A stretch of 64,000 bases of DNA from Mesohalobacter salilacus (GTDB lineage Bacteria > Bacteroidota > Bacteroidia > Flavobacteriales > Flavobacteriaceae), in the NCBI GenBank assembly GCA_003931895.1, contig RRZV01000049.1:1-64000 (forward strand), given 5' to 3'. Below, piece by piece: positions 9,238 to 18,228 of this stretch. Below the pieces are notes generated by a model, which saw nothing but the letters and a program-made list of their open reading frames with translations, was not told the origin of the DNA and did no database searches. A program made the position numbers and the translations under genes. Each line of letters begins with the position of its first letter. Position 1 is the first letter of the stretch.

Positions 9238-10629
9238 CTATAAGTGAATGACCTCGCCATAAGCATCAGCCACAGCTTCCATAACAGCTTCACTCATGGT
9301 TGGGTGAGGGTGAATAGCCTTTAAGACTTCGTGGCCTGTTGTTTCTAATTTACGAGCAACAACAGCTTCAGCAATCATGTCAGTTACTCCTGCACCAAGC
9401 ATATGACATCCTAACCATTCACCGTATTTGGCATCGAAAATTACTTTTACAAAACCATCTTTTGTGCCAGCTGCACTGGCTTTTCCAGAGGCTGAAAACG
9501 GGAATTTGCCAACTTTAATGTCGTAGCCAGCGTCTTTTGCTTGCTTTTCAGTCATACCAACACTAGCAATTTCTGGATTAGAATATGTACATCCTGGAAC
9601 ATTGCCATAATCAATTGGTTCAACTTTTTGTCCCGCAATCTTTTCAACACATAAAATACCTTCCGCAGAGGCAACGTGAGCTAAAGCTGGACCATGTGTA
9701 ACATCACCAATGGCGTAATAACCTGGAACATTGGTTTGGTAGTAATCGTTAACAACTATTTTATCTTTTTCAGTTTTAATACCTACATCTTCTAGGCCTA
9801 TATTTTCAATATGAGTTTTGATACCTACTGCAGATAATACAATATCTGCTTCTAAGGTTTCTTCACCTTTTTTAGTTTTAACTTTGGCTTTAACTTTTTT
9901 ACCAGAAGTATCTACACTTTCAACAGAAGAATTTGTCATGACTTTAATACCTCGTTTTTTGTAGATACGTTCAAATTGCTTAGACACCTCTTCATCTTCA
10001 ACTGGAACAACATTAGGCTGAAATTCTACAATTGTTACATCTGTGCCCATATCGCTATAAAAACTCGCAAACTCAACACCAATAGCGCCAGAGCCGACAA
10101 CAATCATTGATTCTGGTTGTTTATCTAAAGTCATGGCTTTTCTGTATTCTATTACTTTTTTACCGTCTATTGGTAAGTTGGGTAATTCTCTAGCATGTGC
10201 GCCAGTAGCTATAATTATATGGTCAGCTTCGTAATCTGTGGTTTTGTCTTTGCTATCCTTTACGCTGACTTTTTTACCTTTTTTGATGGTACCATGACCT
10301 TCAAGAACATCAATTTTGTTTTTTTTCATTAAAAATTGAACTCCTTTACTCATGCCATCAGCGACATTTCGACTTCTTTTAACCACAGCTGAAAAATCTT
10401 TATCGGCTTTATCAACTTTTAGACCATAATCTTCAGCATGATTTAAATAATTAAATACTTGAGCACTTTTTAGTAAAGCTTTTGTAGGAATACAACCCCA
10501 ATTTAAACATACACCACCAAGGCTCTCTTTTTCTACAACCGCTGTTTTTAAACCTAATTGAGAAGCTCTTATAGCTGCAACATAACCACCTGGGCCACTT
10601 CCTACTACTATGACATCGTATTTACTCAT
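9238..10629 (-). CDS. lpd: Dihydrolipoyl dehydrogenase
   Basis: This is the FAD-dependent E3 subunit of 2-oxo-acid dehydrogenase complexes and the glycine cleavage system. It reoxidises dihydrolipoamide with NAD+. Visible are the FAD-binding GSGPGGYVAA (residues 10-19), the redox disulfide motif GGVCLNWGCIPTK (about 38-50), an NAD-binding GSGAIGVEF, the second FAD motif AIGDV, and the C-terminal active-site HPHPTMSE. At 463 residues the length is canonical. The gene stands alone with its own terminator. Confidence 0.96.
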   Translation of the reverse strand: MSKYDVIVVGSGPGGYVAAIRASQLGLKTAVVEKESLGGVCLNWGCIPTKALLKSAQVFNYLNHAEDYGLKVDKADKDFSAVVKRSRNVADGMSKGVQFLMKKNKIDVLEGHGTIKKGKKVSVKDSKDKTTDYEADHIIIATGAHARELPNLPIDGKKVIEYRKAMTLDKQPESMIVVGSGAIGVEFASFYSDMGTDVTIVEFQPNVVPVEDEEVSKQFERIYKKRGIKVMTNSSVESVDTSGKKVKAKVKTKKGEETLEADIVLSAVGIKTHIENIGLEDVGIKTEKDKIVVNDYYQTNVPGYYAIGDVTHGPALAHVASAEGILCVEKIAGQKVEPIDYGNVPGCTYSNPEIASVGMTEKQAKDAGYDIKVGKFPFSASGKASAAGTKDGFVKVIFDAKYGEWLGCHMLGAGVTDMIAEAVVARKLETTGHEVLKAIHPHPTMSEAVMEAVADAYGEVIHL

Positions 10630-10845
10630 GTTAAAAATATTTTCTGATTAATAGAATTTGCAATTTACTAATATTAGAGATAATGGATGTTATTTTGTGT
10701 CTTTTTTAGTGGTTTTTGGCATAAATATCGAAATGTTAAAACGCCTCTTCAACTTTTAGAAAACCTTATCAATTAAATATTCTGAGTTCCTACAGATTTT
10801 TTATCTTTAAACACATTCTAAACAAAACTAAAAATTAAAATAATT

Positions 10846-12471
10846 ATGGGAAAAGGATTTTTTCAAGTGCCACCTGCGGTCAACGAGCCGATTAAATCAT
10901 ATGCTCCTGGTACACCAGAGCGAGAGGAAGTATTGCAAACGTATAAGAGTATGTATGAGTCGCATTTAGAAGTTCCTCTTTACATCGGTAGCAAAGAGGT
11001 AAAATCAGGAAATACTAAACCGATTAATCCGCCGCACGACCATCAACACGAGGTTGGTGTGTACCACAACGCCGAGAAAAAACACGTTGAACTAGCTATT
11101 GAAGAAGCTTTAAAAGCTAAACAAGCTTGGGCAGATTTACCTTGGGAACAACGTGCAGCAGTATTCCTAAAAGCTGCAGATTTGATTTCTGGGCCTTACC
11201 GTCAAAAACTCAATGCTGCCACTATGATTGGACAAGGCAAAAATATTTTTCAAGCTGAAATCGATTCTGCTTGTGAGATTGCTGACTTTTTGAGGTTTAA
11301 TGTGGAATACATGAGTCAGATTTTTGAGGAACAACCCGAATCAGATTCTGAAGCTTGGAATCGAGTTGAACACAGACCTCTTGAAGGCTTTGTGTATGCC
11401 ATAACGCCATTTAATTTTACAGCAATAGCTGGTAACCTACCGACGAGTGCAGCTTTGATGGGCAATGTCACGGTTTGGAAACCTAGTGATAGTCAGATAT
11501 TTTCTGCTAATGTCTTGATGGAAGTCTTTCAAGAAGCAGGCATTCCTGACGGCGTTGTCAATATGATTATTGGTGACCCTGAAATGATTACAAATACAAT
11601 ATTGGCTCATGAAGAATTTTCTGGCATCCACTTTACAGGAAGTACAAATGTGTTTAAAGGCATTTGGTCTAAAATTGGTCAGAACATTCACAACTATAAA
11701 TATTACCCAAGAATAGTTGGTGAAACTGGCGGTAAAGATTTTATTGTCGCTCACAAATCTGCTCATCCAAAGGTCGTTTCAACAGCTTTGGCAAGAGGAG
11801 CATTTGAATTCCAAGGCCAAAAATGTAGTGCTGCATCAAGAGCTTATATTTCTAAAAGCATTTGGCCAGAAGTGAAAAAGCTACTGATTGAAGATGTTGA
11901 GTCTTTTAAAATTGGCCCACCAGACGACATGAAGAACTTTATCAATGCAGTAATTCACGAAGGCTCTTTTGATAAATTGGCTAAATACATAGATCAAGCT
12001 AAACAAAGCGATGAAGCTGAAATCATAGTTGGTGGTTCATACGATAAATCTAAAGGTTGGTTTGTTAATCCTACAGTGATTGAAACCACCAATCCTAAAT
12101 ACGAAACTATGGAAACGGAGTTGTTTGGACCAGTGTTAACGGTTTATGTTTACGATGATGACAAATATGAAGAAACTCTAGATCTAGTTGATGGTACGAG
12201 TATTTATGCCTTAACAGGTTCTATCATTTCGACAGATCGTTACGCCGCAGCTTTAGCTACTAAAAAATTAGAAAATTGCGCGGGTAATTTTTATATCAAC
12301 GATAAATGTACTGGTGCTGTAGTCGGCAGACAACCTTTTGGTGGTGCACGTTCAAGCGGAACGAATGATAAAGCAGGTTCTAAACTGAACTTGTTGAGAT
12401 GGACTTCTCCGAGATTAATCAAAGAAACATTTGTGCCCGCAACGGATTATAGATACCCGTTTATGGGATAA
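10846..12471 (+). CDS. pruA: L-glutamate gamma-semialdehyde dehydrogenase (1-pyrroline-5-carboxylate dehydrogenase)
   Basis: This 541-residue NAD-dependent aldehyde dehydrogenase converts glutamate semialdehyde to glutamate in proline breakdown. The active-site cysteine is in EFQGQKCSAASR (about residue 328) and the general-base glutamate in VGETGGKDF (about residue 290). The N-terminus MGKGFFQVPPAVNEP and the C-terminus with FGGARSSGTNDKAG fit the monofunctional PruA class. No proline dehydrogenase gene is adjacent. A hairpin terminator follows the stop. Confidence 0.95.
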   Translation: MGKGFFQVPPAVNEPIKSYAPGTPEREEVLQTYKSMYESHLEVPLYIGSKEVKSGNTKPINPPHDHQHEVGVYHNAEKKHVELAIEEALKAKQAWADLPWEQRAAVFLKAADLISGPYRQKLNAATMIGQGKNIFQAEIDSACEIADFLRFNVEYMSQIFEEQPESDSEAWNRVEHRPLEGFVYAITPFNFTAIAGNLPTSAALMGNVTVWKPSDSQIFSANVLMEVFQEAGIPDGVVNMIIGDPEMITNTILAHEEFSGIHFTGSTNVFKGIWSKIGQNIHNYKYYPRIVGETGGKDFIVAHKSAHPKVVSTALARGAFEFQGQKCSAASRAYISKSIWPEVKKLLIEDVESFKIGPPDDMKNFINAVIHEGSFDKLAKYIDQAKQSDEAEIIVGGSYDKSKGWFVNPTVIETTNPKYETMETELFGPVLTVYVYDDDKYEETLDLVDGTSIYALTGSIISTDRYAAALATKKLENCAGNFYINDKCTGAVVGRQPFGGARSSGTNDKAGSKLNLLRWTSPRLIKETFVPATDYRYPFMG

Positions 12472-12488
12472 TACTTTATTGCAGTTTT

Positions 12489-12528
12489 AATAAACCCTAA
12501 GAGAATACTAAGTCTTTTAGGGTTTATT
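12489..12528 (+). terminator. Terminator downstream of pruA
   Basis: AATAAACCCTAA (12489-12500) pairs perfectly with TTAGGGTTTATT (12517-12528), giving a 12-bp stem with a 16-base loop just after pruA. The A/T arms on both sides mean it could serve both strands. Confidence 0.7.
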
Positions 12529-12580
12529 ATTTATAATCCTATCAAAGGGGATTTAAAATGAAGAGTACTCTATAGTTTAG

Positions 12581-13282
12581 TCATCCAAAAACAATTTGAA
12601 CGGGTATACCCGTTGCATCCTTATTATTTTTATCAGAAATATATTGAAGTGGACGTTGTTTTTTAGCAATAAGGTAAAGTGCCATAGCATCTAAAATATC
12701 ATCAGGTTTAATTTGTTTTCGTTTATAGGTTTTTAGGAAATCTTCATAAATAGATTTCAGATTTTGGTCTAGAGTAAAAAGTAAATTTTGACGTTCCTTA
12801 AGCCCTGTTTTGTCATGTTTAGAGTATTTTAAATCTTTGTTATTGTTAAGGCTTTTAAAACAGAGCTCAGGATGGGCTTCGTAAATATCAAGGTCTTTTG
12901 GTTTTGTATTCAACCATTCATCTACAGCTTTTATTTTTGGGCTAATATTATAGGCTTGAATAGAAATCCCTTTGCCTGTAATTTTTCGGTTAAATTCTAA
13001 AGCTTCTTTGTAATTTTTTGTATATAAAGCTTCTCGACAGGGAGGAGAAAAAATACTGGACTTGCGCTTGTTGAGATAAGTCCTCGCCTTAACATCTATA
13101 GTGCGGTTAAAATGTTTTGAAGATAATCCGATAGGAATATCAATCAGTATTAGTTTTATTTGTGGGTAGTCTTTAATCAAGTCTTCTAAACTTTTAAAAC
13201 AATCCCAAATGAGTCCACCATCAATTTGACCAATACCACACCAACCCATTTTGCAAGCGTCAAGACCAATAAAATTTGTCAT
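12581..13282 (-). CDS. DUF429 family protein
   Basis: This 233-residue protein has the DUF429 layout: an RNase H-like opening FIGLDACKMGWCG, an acidic strand end LILIDIPIGL (about residues 45-54), and a C-terminal DDILDAMALYLIAKK (about 195-209). The conserved acidic residues suggest a metal-dependent nuclease fold, but the activity of DUF429 proteins is not established. It is a single gene that diverges from the DUF4136 lipoprotein gene. Confidence 0.8.
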   Translation of the reverse strand: MTNFIGLDACKMGWCGIGQIDGGLIWDCFKSLEDLIKDYPQIKLILIDIPIGLSSKHFNRTIDVKARTYLNKRKSSIFSPPCREALYTKNYKEALEFNRKITGKGISIQAYNISPKIKAVDEWLNTKPKDLDIYEAHPELCFKSLNNNKDLKYSKHDKTGLKERQNLLFTLDQNLKSIYEDFLKTYKRKQIKPDDILDAMALYLIAKKQRPLQYISDKNNKDATGIPVQIVFG

Positions 13283-13346
13283 GTCAAAAATTTAAAAAAA
13301 ATCAAAATGCTAATTAAAGTTATTTAGAAGTTGCCAAATAATTACT

Positions 13347-13354
13347 TAAATTTG
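13347..13354 (+). promoter_or_regulatory. -7 element (TAAATTTG) of the DUF4136 gene
   Basis: TAAATTTG matches TAnnTTTG and ends 10 bp before the ATG at 13365, giving a very short leader. The nearest TTG upstream (13331-13333) is only 13 bp away, so no good -33 element is seen. Confidence 0.4.
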
Positions 13355-13364
13355 AAATAAAAAT

Positions 13365-13916
13365 ATGAAAAATATAATCATTTTATTAACTACTGTGGCG
13401 TTGGTCTCTTGCTCATCGACCAAAGTTTTTATGGACTATGATAAAGATGTAGATTTAAAATCATACAAAACCTATAATTATTTTTTATCTGAAGATACAG
13501 GACTGAGTGAATTAGACGAAAAGCGAGTTATTGAAGCTATTGATTCTATACTTCCTCAAAAGGGCTTTCCGCAGAAAACCATCCCAGATTTTAATGTGAA
13601 TTTTTATGCTGAAACTTACACTGTAAACAGTCAAAGCAGCATTGGCGTTGGTCTTGGCGGCGGCGGTGGTAGAGTAGGTGGTGGCGTTTCTGGAGGGATT
13701 CCTATCAATACTTCTAAAGATATGATAGCTTTGACGATTGAATTTGTCGATGCCTTAAACAAAGAATTATTTTGGCAAGCAGTGGTTGAAACTCGCCTAA
13801 AACCTAAGCAAAACCCTACCGAACGGCAAGCTTTTTTTAACATGATGGTGCTAAAGGCTTTAGAGAAATATCCACCTCAGCCTAACAAAACCAAAAAAAG
13901 AAAAAGTAAACTTTAA
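13365..13916 (+). CDS. DUF4136 lipoprotein
   Basis: This 183-residue protein has a lipoprotein signal peptide with lipobox ALVSC (Cys16). The mature part fits DUF4136: KSYKTYNYF, a glycine-rich linker (about residues 94-112), then ALTIEFVDALNKELFWQAVVE. It is presumably anchored in the outer membrane; function unknown. Its 3' end overlaps the convergent pheS stop by 4 bp. Confidence 0.85.
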   Translation: MKNIIILLTTVALVSCSSTKVFMDYDKDVDLKSYKTYNYFLSEDTGLSELDEKRVIEAIDSILPQKGFPQKTIPDFNVNFYAETYTVNSQSSIGVGLGGGGGRVGGGVSGGIPINTSKDMIALTIEFVDALNKELFWQAVVETRLKPKQNPTERQAFFNMMVLKALEKYPPQPNKTKKRKSKL

Positions 13917-14935
13917 AACGTTGACTTAAATTGCTTTAAAAATCGCAAATCGTTTTCGTAAAACATACGGATATCACCAATTTGGTAAAGCAGCATGGCT
14001 ATACGTTCTATACCCATACCAAAAGCAAAACCCGTATATTCTTTTGGGTCAATTTTGCAATTTTTAAGCACGTTAGGGTCGACCATACCGCAACCCATAA
14101 TCTCGAGCCAACCTGTACCTTTTGTTATTCTATAGTCGGTTTCAGTTTCTAAACCCCAATAAATATCGACTTCCGCACTAGGTTCTGTAAAAGGAAAATA
14201 CGATGGGCGCAACCTGATTTTTGATTTGCCAAACAATTGGGTCGTAAAATAAATCAAAGTTTGTTTGAGGTCTTTAAAAGAAACATCTTTATCAATATAC
14301 AAGCCTTCAACTTGGTGAAAAATACAATGTGAGCGTGCTGAGATGTCTTCGTTTCTAAACACGCGTCCAGGTGAAATGGTGCGAATTGGTGGTTTATTGT
14401 TTTCCATATAGCGCACTTGCACACTTGAAGTATGTGTTCTCAACAATAAATCTTCAGGGTCATTTTGTACAAAAAATGTGTCTTGCATATCTCTGGCCGG
14501 ATGGTGCTCTGGCAGATTAAGTGCTGTAAAGTTATGCCAGTCGTCTTCAATTTCTGGACCTTCAGATACATTAAAACCGATGTTTGAAAAGACTTCAATA
14601 ATTTGATTTTTAACGATAGAGATAGGATGTCTAGACCCGATTTCGCTGGGTTCAGCAGGACGAGTTAAATCGCCGTACATACTTTTTTCATCAACTACTT
14701 TGGATAGCTCTGACTTGAGTTGTTCAACTTTTTGCGTAGCAGCTTGCTTTAGTTGATTGATGGTTTGCCCAAAGGTCTTTTTGTCTTCAGCTGGAACAGA
14801 TTTGAATTCAGCAAAATACTGATTTAAAATCCCTTTTTTACCCAGATATTTAATTCTAAAAGCCTCTACATCATCTAAATTGTCTGCAGCAAATGCTTCT
14901 ACAGTTTTCAAATGAGATTTTAACTCCTCTATCAT
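13913..14935 (-). CDS. pheS: Phenylalanine--tRNA ligase alpha subunit
   Basis: This is the catalytic subunit of the class II alpha2beta2 PheRS, which charges tRNA-Phe. The 340-residue length is normal. The N-terminal coiled coil is followed by the catalytic core with motif 2 GRVFRNEDISARSH (about residues 193-206), then GCGMVDPNVL and motif 3 FAFGMGIERIAML. The beta subunit gene is not in the window. It is the last gene of a minus-strand run that includes bioD and bioF. Confidence 0.97.
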   Translation of the reverse strand: MIEELKSHLKTVEAFAADNLDDVEAFRIKYLGKKGILNQYFAEFKSVPAEDKKTFGQTINQLKQAATQKVEQLKSELSKVVDEKSMYGDLTRPAEPSEIGSRHPISIVKNQIIEVFSNIGFNVSEGPEIEDDWHNFTALNLPEHHPARDMQDTFFVQNDPEDLLLRTHTSSVQVRYMENNKPPIRTISPGRVFRNEDISARSHCIFHQVEGLYIDKDVSFKDLKQTLIYFTTQLFGKSKIRLRPSYFPFTEPSAEVDIYWGLETETDYRITKGTGWLEIMGCGMVDPNVLKNCKIDPKEYTGFAFGMGIERIAMLLYQIGDIRMFYENDLRFLKQFKSTF

Positions 14936-14985
14936 AATGATTCAAATTTTCAGAATTGCAAATCTACAATTATAATTTTTCAAGC

Positions 14986-15342
14986 TTAGTCGATATAATT
15001 TTTTTCTACAAAATATTGCACAATGGCTTCTTTCATCAATACACTTTGCTCGCCAGCTTTAAGAGGTGGCAATTGCTCTAAAACTTTATAATGTGGCCAA
15101 CCCTCTTCATCTACAAAGTCAAATTCGTAGTAGCCATAAGGTTCTAATAATCTACAAATGGCAATGTGCATCAAATTGATTTTATCGTCTTTTTTATATT
15201 TAGCGTGAACATCACCTTTTTCTTGAACCCCAATTAAATAGATAATAGCATCTATATCCAGCTCGTCACCTTCTACAAATTGAATAGACAGCTTTTTGGT
15301 TAACTCTTCCCATTGCGATTTCAGTTTTTCATCTCTTGCCAT
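14986..15342 (-). CDS. Conserved hypothetical protein
   Basis: This 118-residue soluble acidic protein starts MARDEKLKSQWEELTKKL and contains LDIDAIIYLIGVQEKG and a central aromatic-rich strand EPYGYYEFDFVDEEGWPHYK. I believe similar small proteins are found next to core genes in Bacteroidetes, but no function is known to me. Its ATG is 2 bp from the bioD stop, so it is cotranscribed. Confidence 0.7.
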   Translation of the reverse strand: MARDEKLKSQWEELTKKLSIQFVEGDELDIDAIIYLIGVQEKGDVHAKYKKDDKINLMHIAICRLLEPYGYYEFDFVDEEGWPHYKVLEQLPPLKAGEQSVLMKEAIVQYFVEKNYID

Positions 15343-15344
15343 AA

Positions 15345-15980
15345 TTATAAGTTAATCAAGTTTTCTCTAAATTTATCAGCGTAATCTTTTATGACGTGTG
15401 GTGTAAATTCTTTTTCTTCGTTTATTCTGCCAATAAATTTAGCTGAGGTTTTAGACAAGATAATGTTTTCAGTTGTTGGATGTTGGTCTCCACTAAAAAT
15501 AATTCCAATATTTTTATTACCCTGCTGTTTTAAGTAATCTAAACTCAAAAGTGTGTGATTGATGCTACCGAGATAATGTCTTGAAACTAATATAATTTTA
15601 TCGTCTTCCGAGATTAAGTCAGCAATCGTGTCTGTGGTATTTAAAGGAACCAACAATCCACCAGCACCTTCAATGACAAGAGGTTTAGAAGTCTTTGGCC
15701 TTGTGATTTGATTGATATCAATTTGAAGCCCATCAATTTCAGCAGCTGCATGCGGACTCATCGGTGTTTTTAAAGCGTAAGCATTTTTATGATAATGAAT
15801 CGTTTCATCATTGACCATAGCTTTGACTTTATGCGTATCAGAATATTCTAAATCGCCGGCTTGAATGGGTTTACAGTAGTCGGCTTGTAGAGCTTTGACC
15901 ACAATGGCAGATACAACAGTTTTCCCCACGTCTGTACCTATGCCTGTGATGAAATAATGTTTTGAGTTTTTAGACATCAT
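15345..15980 (-). CDS. bioD: ATP-dependent dethiobiotin synthetase
   Basis: BioD closes the ureido ring of dethiobiotin from 7,8-diaminopelargonate, CO2 and ATP. The P-loop GIGTDVGKTVVS is at residues 13-24, the catalytic lysine and substrate region CKPIQAG at about 36-42, and VIEGAGGLLVPL at about 102-113. The length of 211 residues is normal. It lies in the biotin cluster with bioF, from which it is separated by one CarboxypepD_reg gene; bioA and bioB are not in the window. Confidence 0.93.
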   Translation of the reverse strand: MMSKNSKHYFITGIGTDVGKTVVSAIVVKALQADYCKPIQAGDLEYSDTHKVKAMVNDETIHYHKNAYALKTPMSPHAAAEIDGLQIDINQITRPKTSKPLVIEGAGGLLVPLNTTDTIADLISEDDKIILVSRHYLGSINHTLLSLDYLKQQGNKNIGIIFSGDQHPTTENIILSKTSAKFIGRINEEKEFTPHVIKDYADKFRENLINL

Positions 15981-16044
15981 TTATTTTTGAAATGTCAAAT
16001 TTATAACCCTAATTGTCAAAGCAAAGTTGATTTAAGAATTTATT

Positions 16045-17073
16045 TTAATTGTTTTTCAAACTAAAATTTACAGGAAGCATTTTAGCGACTTTAGATTCAG
16101 CTAAATCACCAATCAATAGCACATTTTGAATATCTATATTATTTCCAAACTGATCGACACGACAAAACGGTTTCTGAAATTGAAGTGTGCTTAATTCACC
16201 TTTATGCTTTAACGTGATTTTCGTTGGAATATATTTAGACTTGAACGTTTTCATTACTTTCGACCTTAAATAAATTAGAAAAAAATCATTTTCTATAGGT
16301 TTTACGCCAAATATTTCTTTAGGGTTTTTCAGAAAGCCCTTGTAACCGACCTGAAATTTTGTTTTATCTAAGTTGTCTTCAATAAGGGATCTGAAAAACA
16401 TATTGAGAGAGCTTTCATAAATTTTTTGTCGCCTTTTTAATTTCTTAGGGTTGATGTCTTCAAAGAAAGAAAAGCCGACATAATAGGATTGTTTCAAATA
16501 ATGTATATCTAAGGTTTTGCTGGAGTATTTGACTTGAAAATCTTTTAAATCAAATTTAATCTTATAGCCCAAATAATCATTTTTAACAATTATGGGGTTT
16601 GTAGATTTTGCATAAAGGGTATTTTCTTTTACAACATAGTATACGATAACATCATCAAGATTCAAAATCTCACATTGTCTTGCGGGTCTTCCTTTCCCTA
16701 GAAAATTGGCTTTAAAAACTTCAAGCATTTCTTTTCTGCTAAAAGGTGAAGCATACAGATCTACTGTATCTAAATTTTCAGGATTTGGTTTGAGTTGATA
16801 AGTGTTTTTGAGGTTTTTTAAGTTGTTTTCATACAATGTTTCATAACCCAGGTAAGTAATGACCAAAATAGGTTCAGAAATATTTTCAGGTTTTTTGATA
16901 TTAAAAAAACCATCTGTATTTGTGATTACACCACGCGTTGTGCCATCAAAATAAACCGTAGCTCCAACTAAAGGCTCATTGTTTTCATCAACTACTTTAG
17001 CCTTAAGTTGTTGTGCATAAGTGTTTTGAGCTATCGCAAATATCAGAAAGAGCAGAAAAATATTTTTCATCAC
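16045..17073 (-). CDS. Secreted protein with CarboxypepD_reg-like domain
   Basis: This 342-residue protein has a signal peptide ending at NTYAQ, then a CarboxypepD_reg-like beta-sandwich (residues 22-95: KVVDENNEPLVGATVYF, GVITNTDGFF). The remaining 250 residues have no membrane barrel that I can see. The same fold begins the DUF5686 protein on the far side of bioF. Its ATG overlaps the bioF stop (ATGA), so it is embedded in the biotin operon although its predicted place is the cell envelope. Confidence 0.75.
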   Translation of the reverse strand: MMKNIFLLFLIFAIAQNTYAQQLKAKVVDENNEPLVGATVYFDGTTRGVITNTDGFFNIKKPENISEPILVITYLGYETLYENNLKNLKNTYQLKPNPENLDTVDLYASPFSRKEMLEVFKANFLGKGRPARQCEILNLDDVIVYYVVKENTLYAKSTNPIIVKNDYLGYKIKFDLKDFQVKYSSKTLDIHYLKQSYYVGFSFFEDINPKKLKRRQKIYESSLNMFFRSLIEDNLDKTKFQVGYKGFLKNPKEIFGVKPIENDFFLIYLRSKVMKTFKSKYIPTKITLKHKGELSTLQFQKPFCRVDQFGNNIDIQNVLLIGDLAESKVAKMLPVNFSLKNN

Positions 17074-18209
17074 ACAGTCTGTTTTAAAGATTTTATAAGA
17101 TTGATGATTTCTCCTTTAGTATTAAAACTATGCAAACAAATGCGAATACGTTCTTTGTCTTTTGGGACGGTGGGATGCAAAATGGCTTTGATTCCAAAAC
17201 CTTGTTGCTGAAGTGTTTTGGCAAGCTGTTTTGCTTCTGTATTTCCGGAAATCAAAAACGATTGAATAGCCGTTTGACTTGGTATAAAATGCGATTCGAG
17301 TTTATACTTTTTAATTTCTTCAGTAAAATTAGAAATTATAATTTGCAGTTCTGTCTTTTCTTTAGTCGCCTTTTCAAAATACTGAAGTGAAGCTAAGACT
17401 GAAGCCACTTGATGTGGTGATGCCGCTGTGGTGTAAATAAAGGGTTTAGAAAAATTTATGAGATAAGATTTCAATTGTTCTGAACCTAAAATAAACGCGC
17501 CGTGGCTCCCTAATGATTTTCCGCAAGTGAGTATTCTGGCAAAAATTTTATGGTCTGTATTTTGAGCGAGTCCTTTATAATGATCACCACAAACGCCAAC
17601 TGCGTGCGCTTCATCAATAATGAGGTGGACATTATACTTTTCTGAAATTTCAACTAAATTCGAGATATCTGATGTGTCGCCATCCATAGAGAACACACTT
17701 TCTGTGACTATAAAAATATTTTGGGGTTGCAGTCTTTCAACTTGTGTCTTGATTTTATGCTCTAAATCCCTGTAATCACAATGTTTAAACTTATAGGCTT
17801 TTGCATTGGTCATTTGTAAACCATCTCGAATGGAGGCATGGCAAAGCTCGTCGTAAAATACCACGTCTTTTGGTTTTAAAACTGCAGACAATAATCCGAT
17901 ATTGGCATTGTAGCCGGAGTTATAAAATAAAGCTGATTCTGCATTAAAAATAGCTCTTGCTTTTTGTTCTACGATTTCGAAAAGACCGTGGTTTCCACTG
18001 AGTAAACGCGAACCTGTGGAGCCGAGTTGATCTATTTTGTGCTCTTTTAAAATAGATAAATATTGCTCATGAATACAGTTGTTTTGGGCATAGCCTAAAT
18101 AATCATTGGACAAAAAATCGACTTTAAAATGCTCTTGTTGTAATTCCCGAAAATTCCCCTTGGTTTTTCTTTGTTCAAGTAGTTGGTATAAGTTTTTGGG
18201 TAATGACAT
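17070..18209 (-). CDS. bioF: 8-amino-7-oxononanoate synthase
   Basis: This is a PLP-dependent alpha-oxoamine synthase that condenses pimeloyl thioester with alanine, the first step of biotin ring assembly. The 379-residue protein shows FLSNDYLGYA (about 29-38), GSTGSRLLSGNH (about 58-69), the DEAHAVG motif (about 199-205) and the PLP lysine in TCGKSLGSHGA (about 229-239). It lies upstream of bioD in the same direction. A related KBL activity is possible from fold alone, but bioD nearby supports BioF. Confidence 0.9.
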   Translation of the reverse strand: MSLPKNLYQLLEQRKTKGNFRELQQEHFKVDFLSNDYLGYAQNNCIHEQYLSILKEHKIDQLGSTGSRLLSGNHGLFEIVEQKARAIFNAESALFYNSGYNANIGLLSAVLKPKDVVFYDELCHASIRDGLQMTNAKAYKFKHCDYRDLEHKIKTQVERLQPQNIFIVTESVFSMDGDTSDISNLVEISEKYNVHLIIDEAHAVGVCGDHYKGLAQNTDHKIFARILTCGKSLGSHGAFILGSEQLKSYLINFSKPFIYTTAASPHQVASVLASLQYFEKATKEKTELQIIISNFTEEIKKYKLESHFIPSQTAIQSFLISGNTEAKQLAKTLQQQGFGIKAILHPTVPKDKERIRICLHSFNTKGEIINLIKSLKQTV

Positions 18210-18228
18210 GTATAAGAATTTAAGCTAT

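Noticed and set aside
17130-17390. Plus-strand frame opposite bioF
   Set aside because: It is a shadow of the bioF coding region with no recognisable features.
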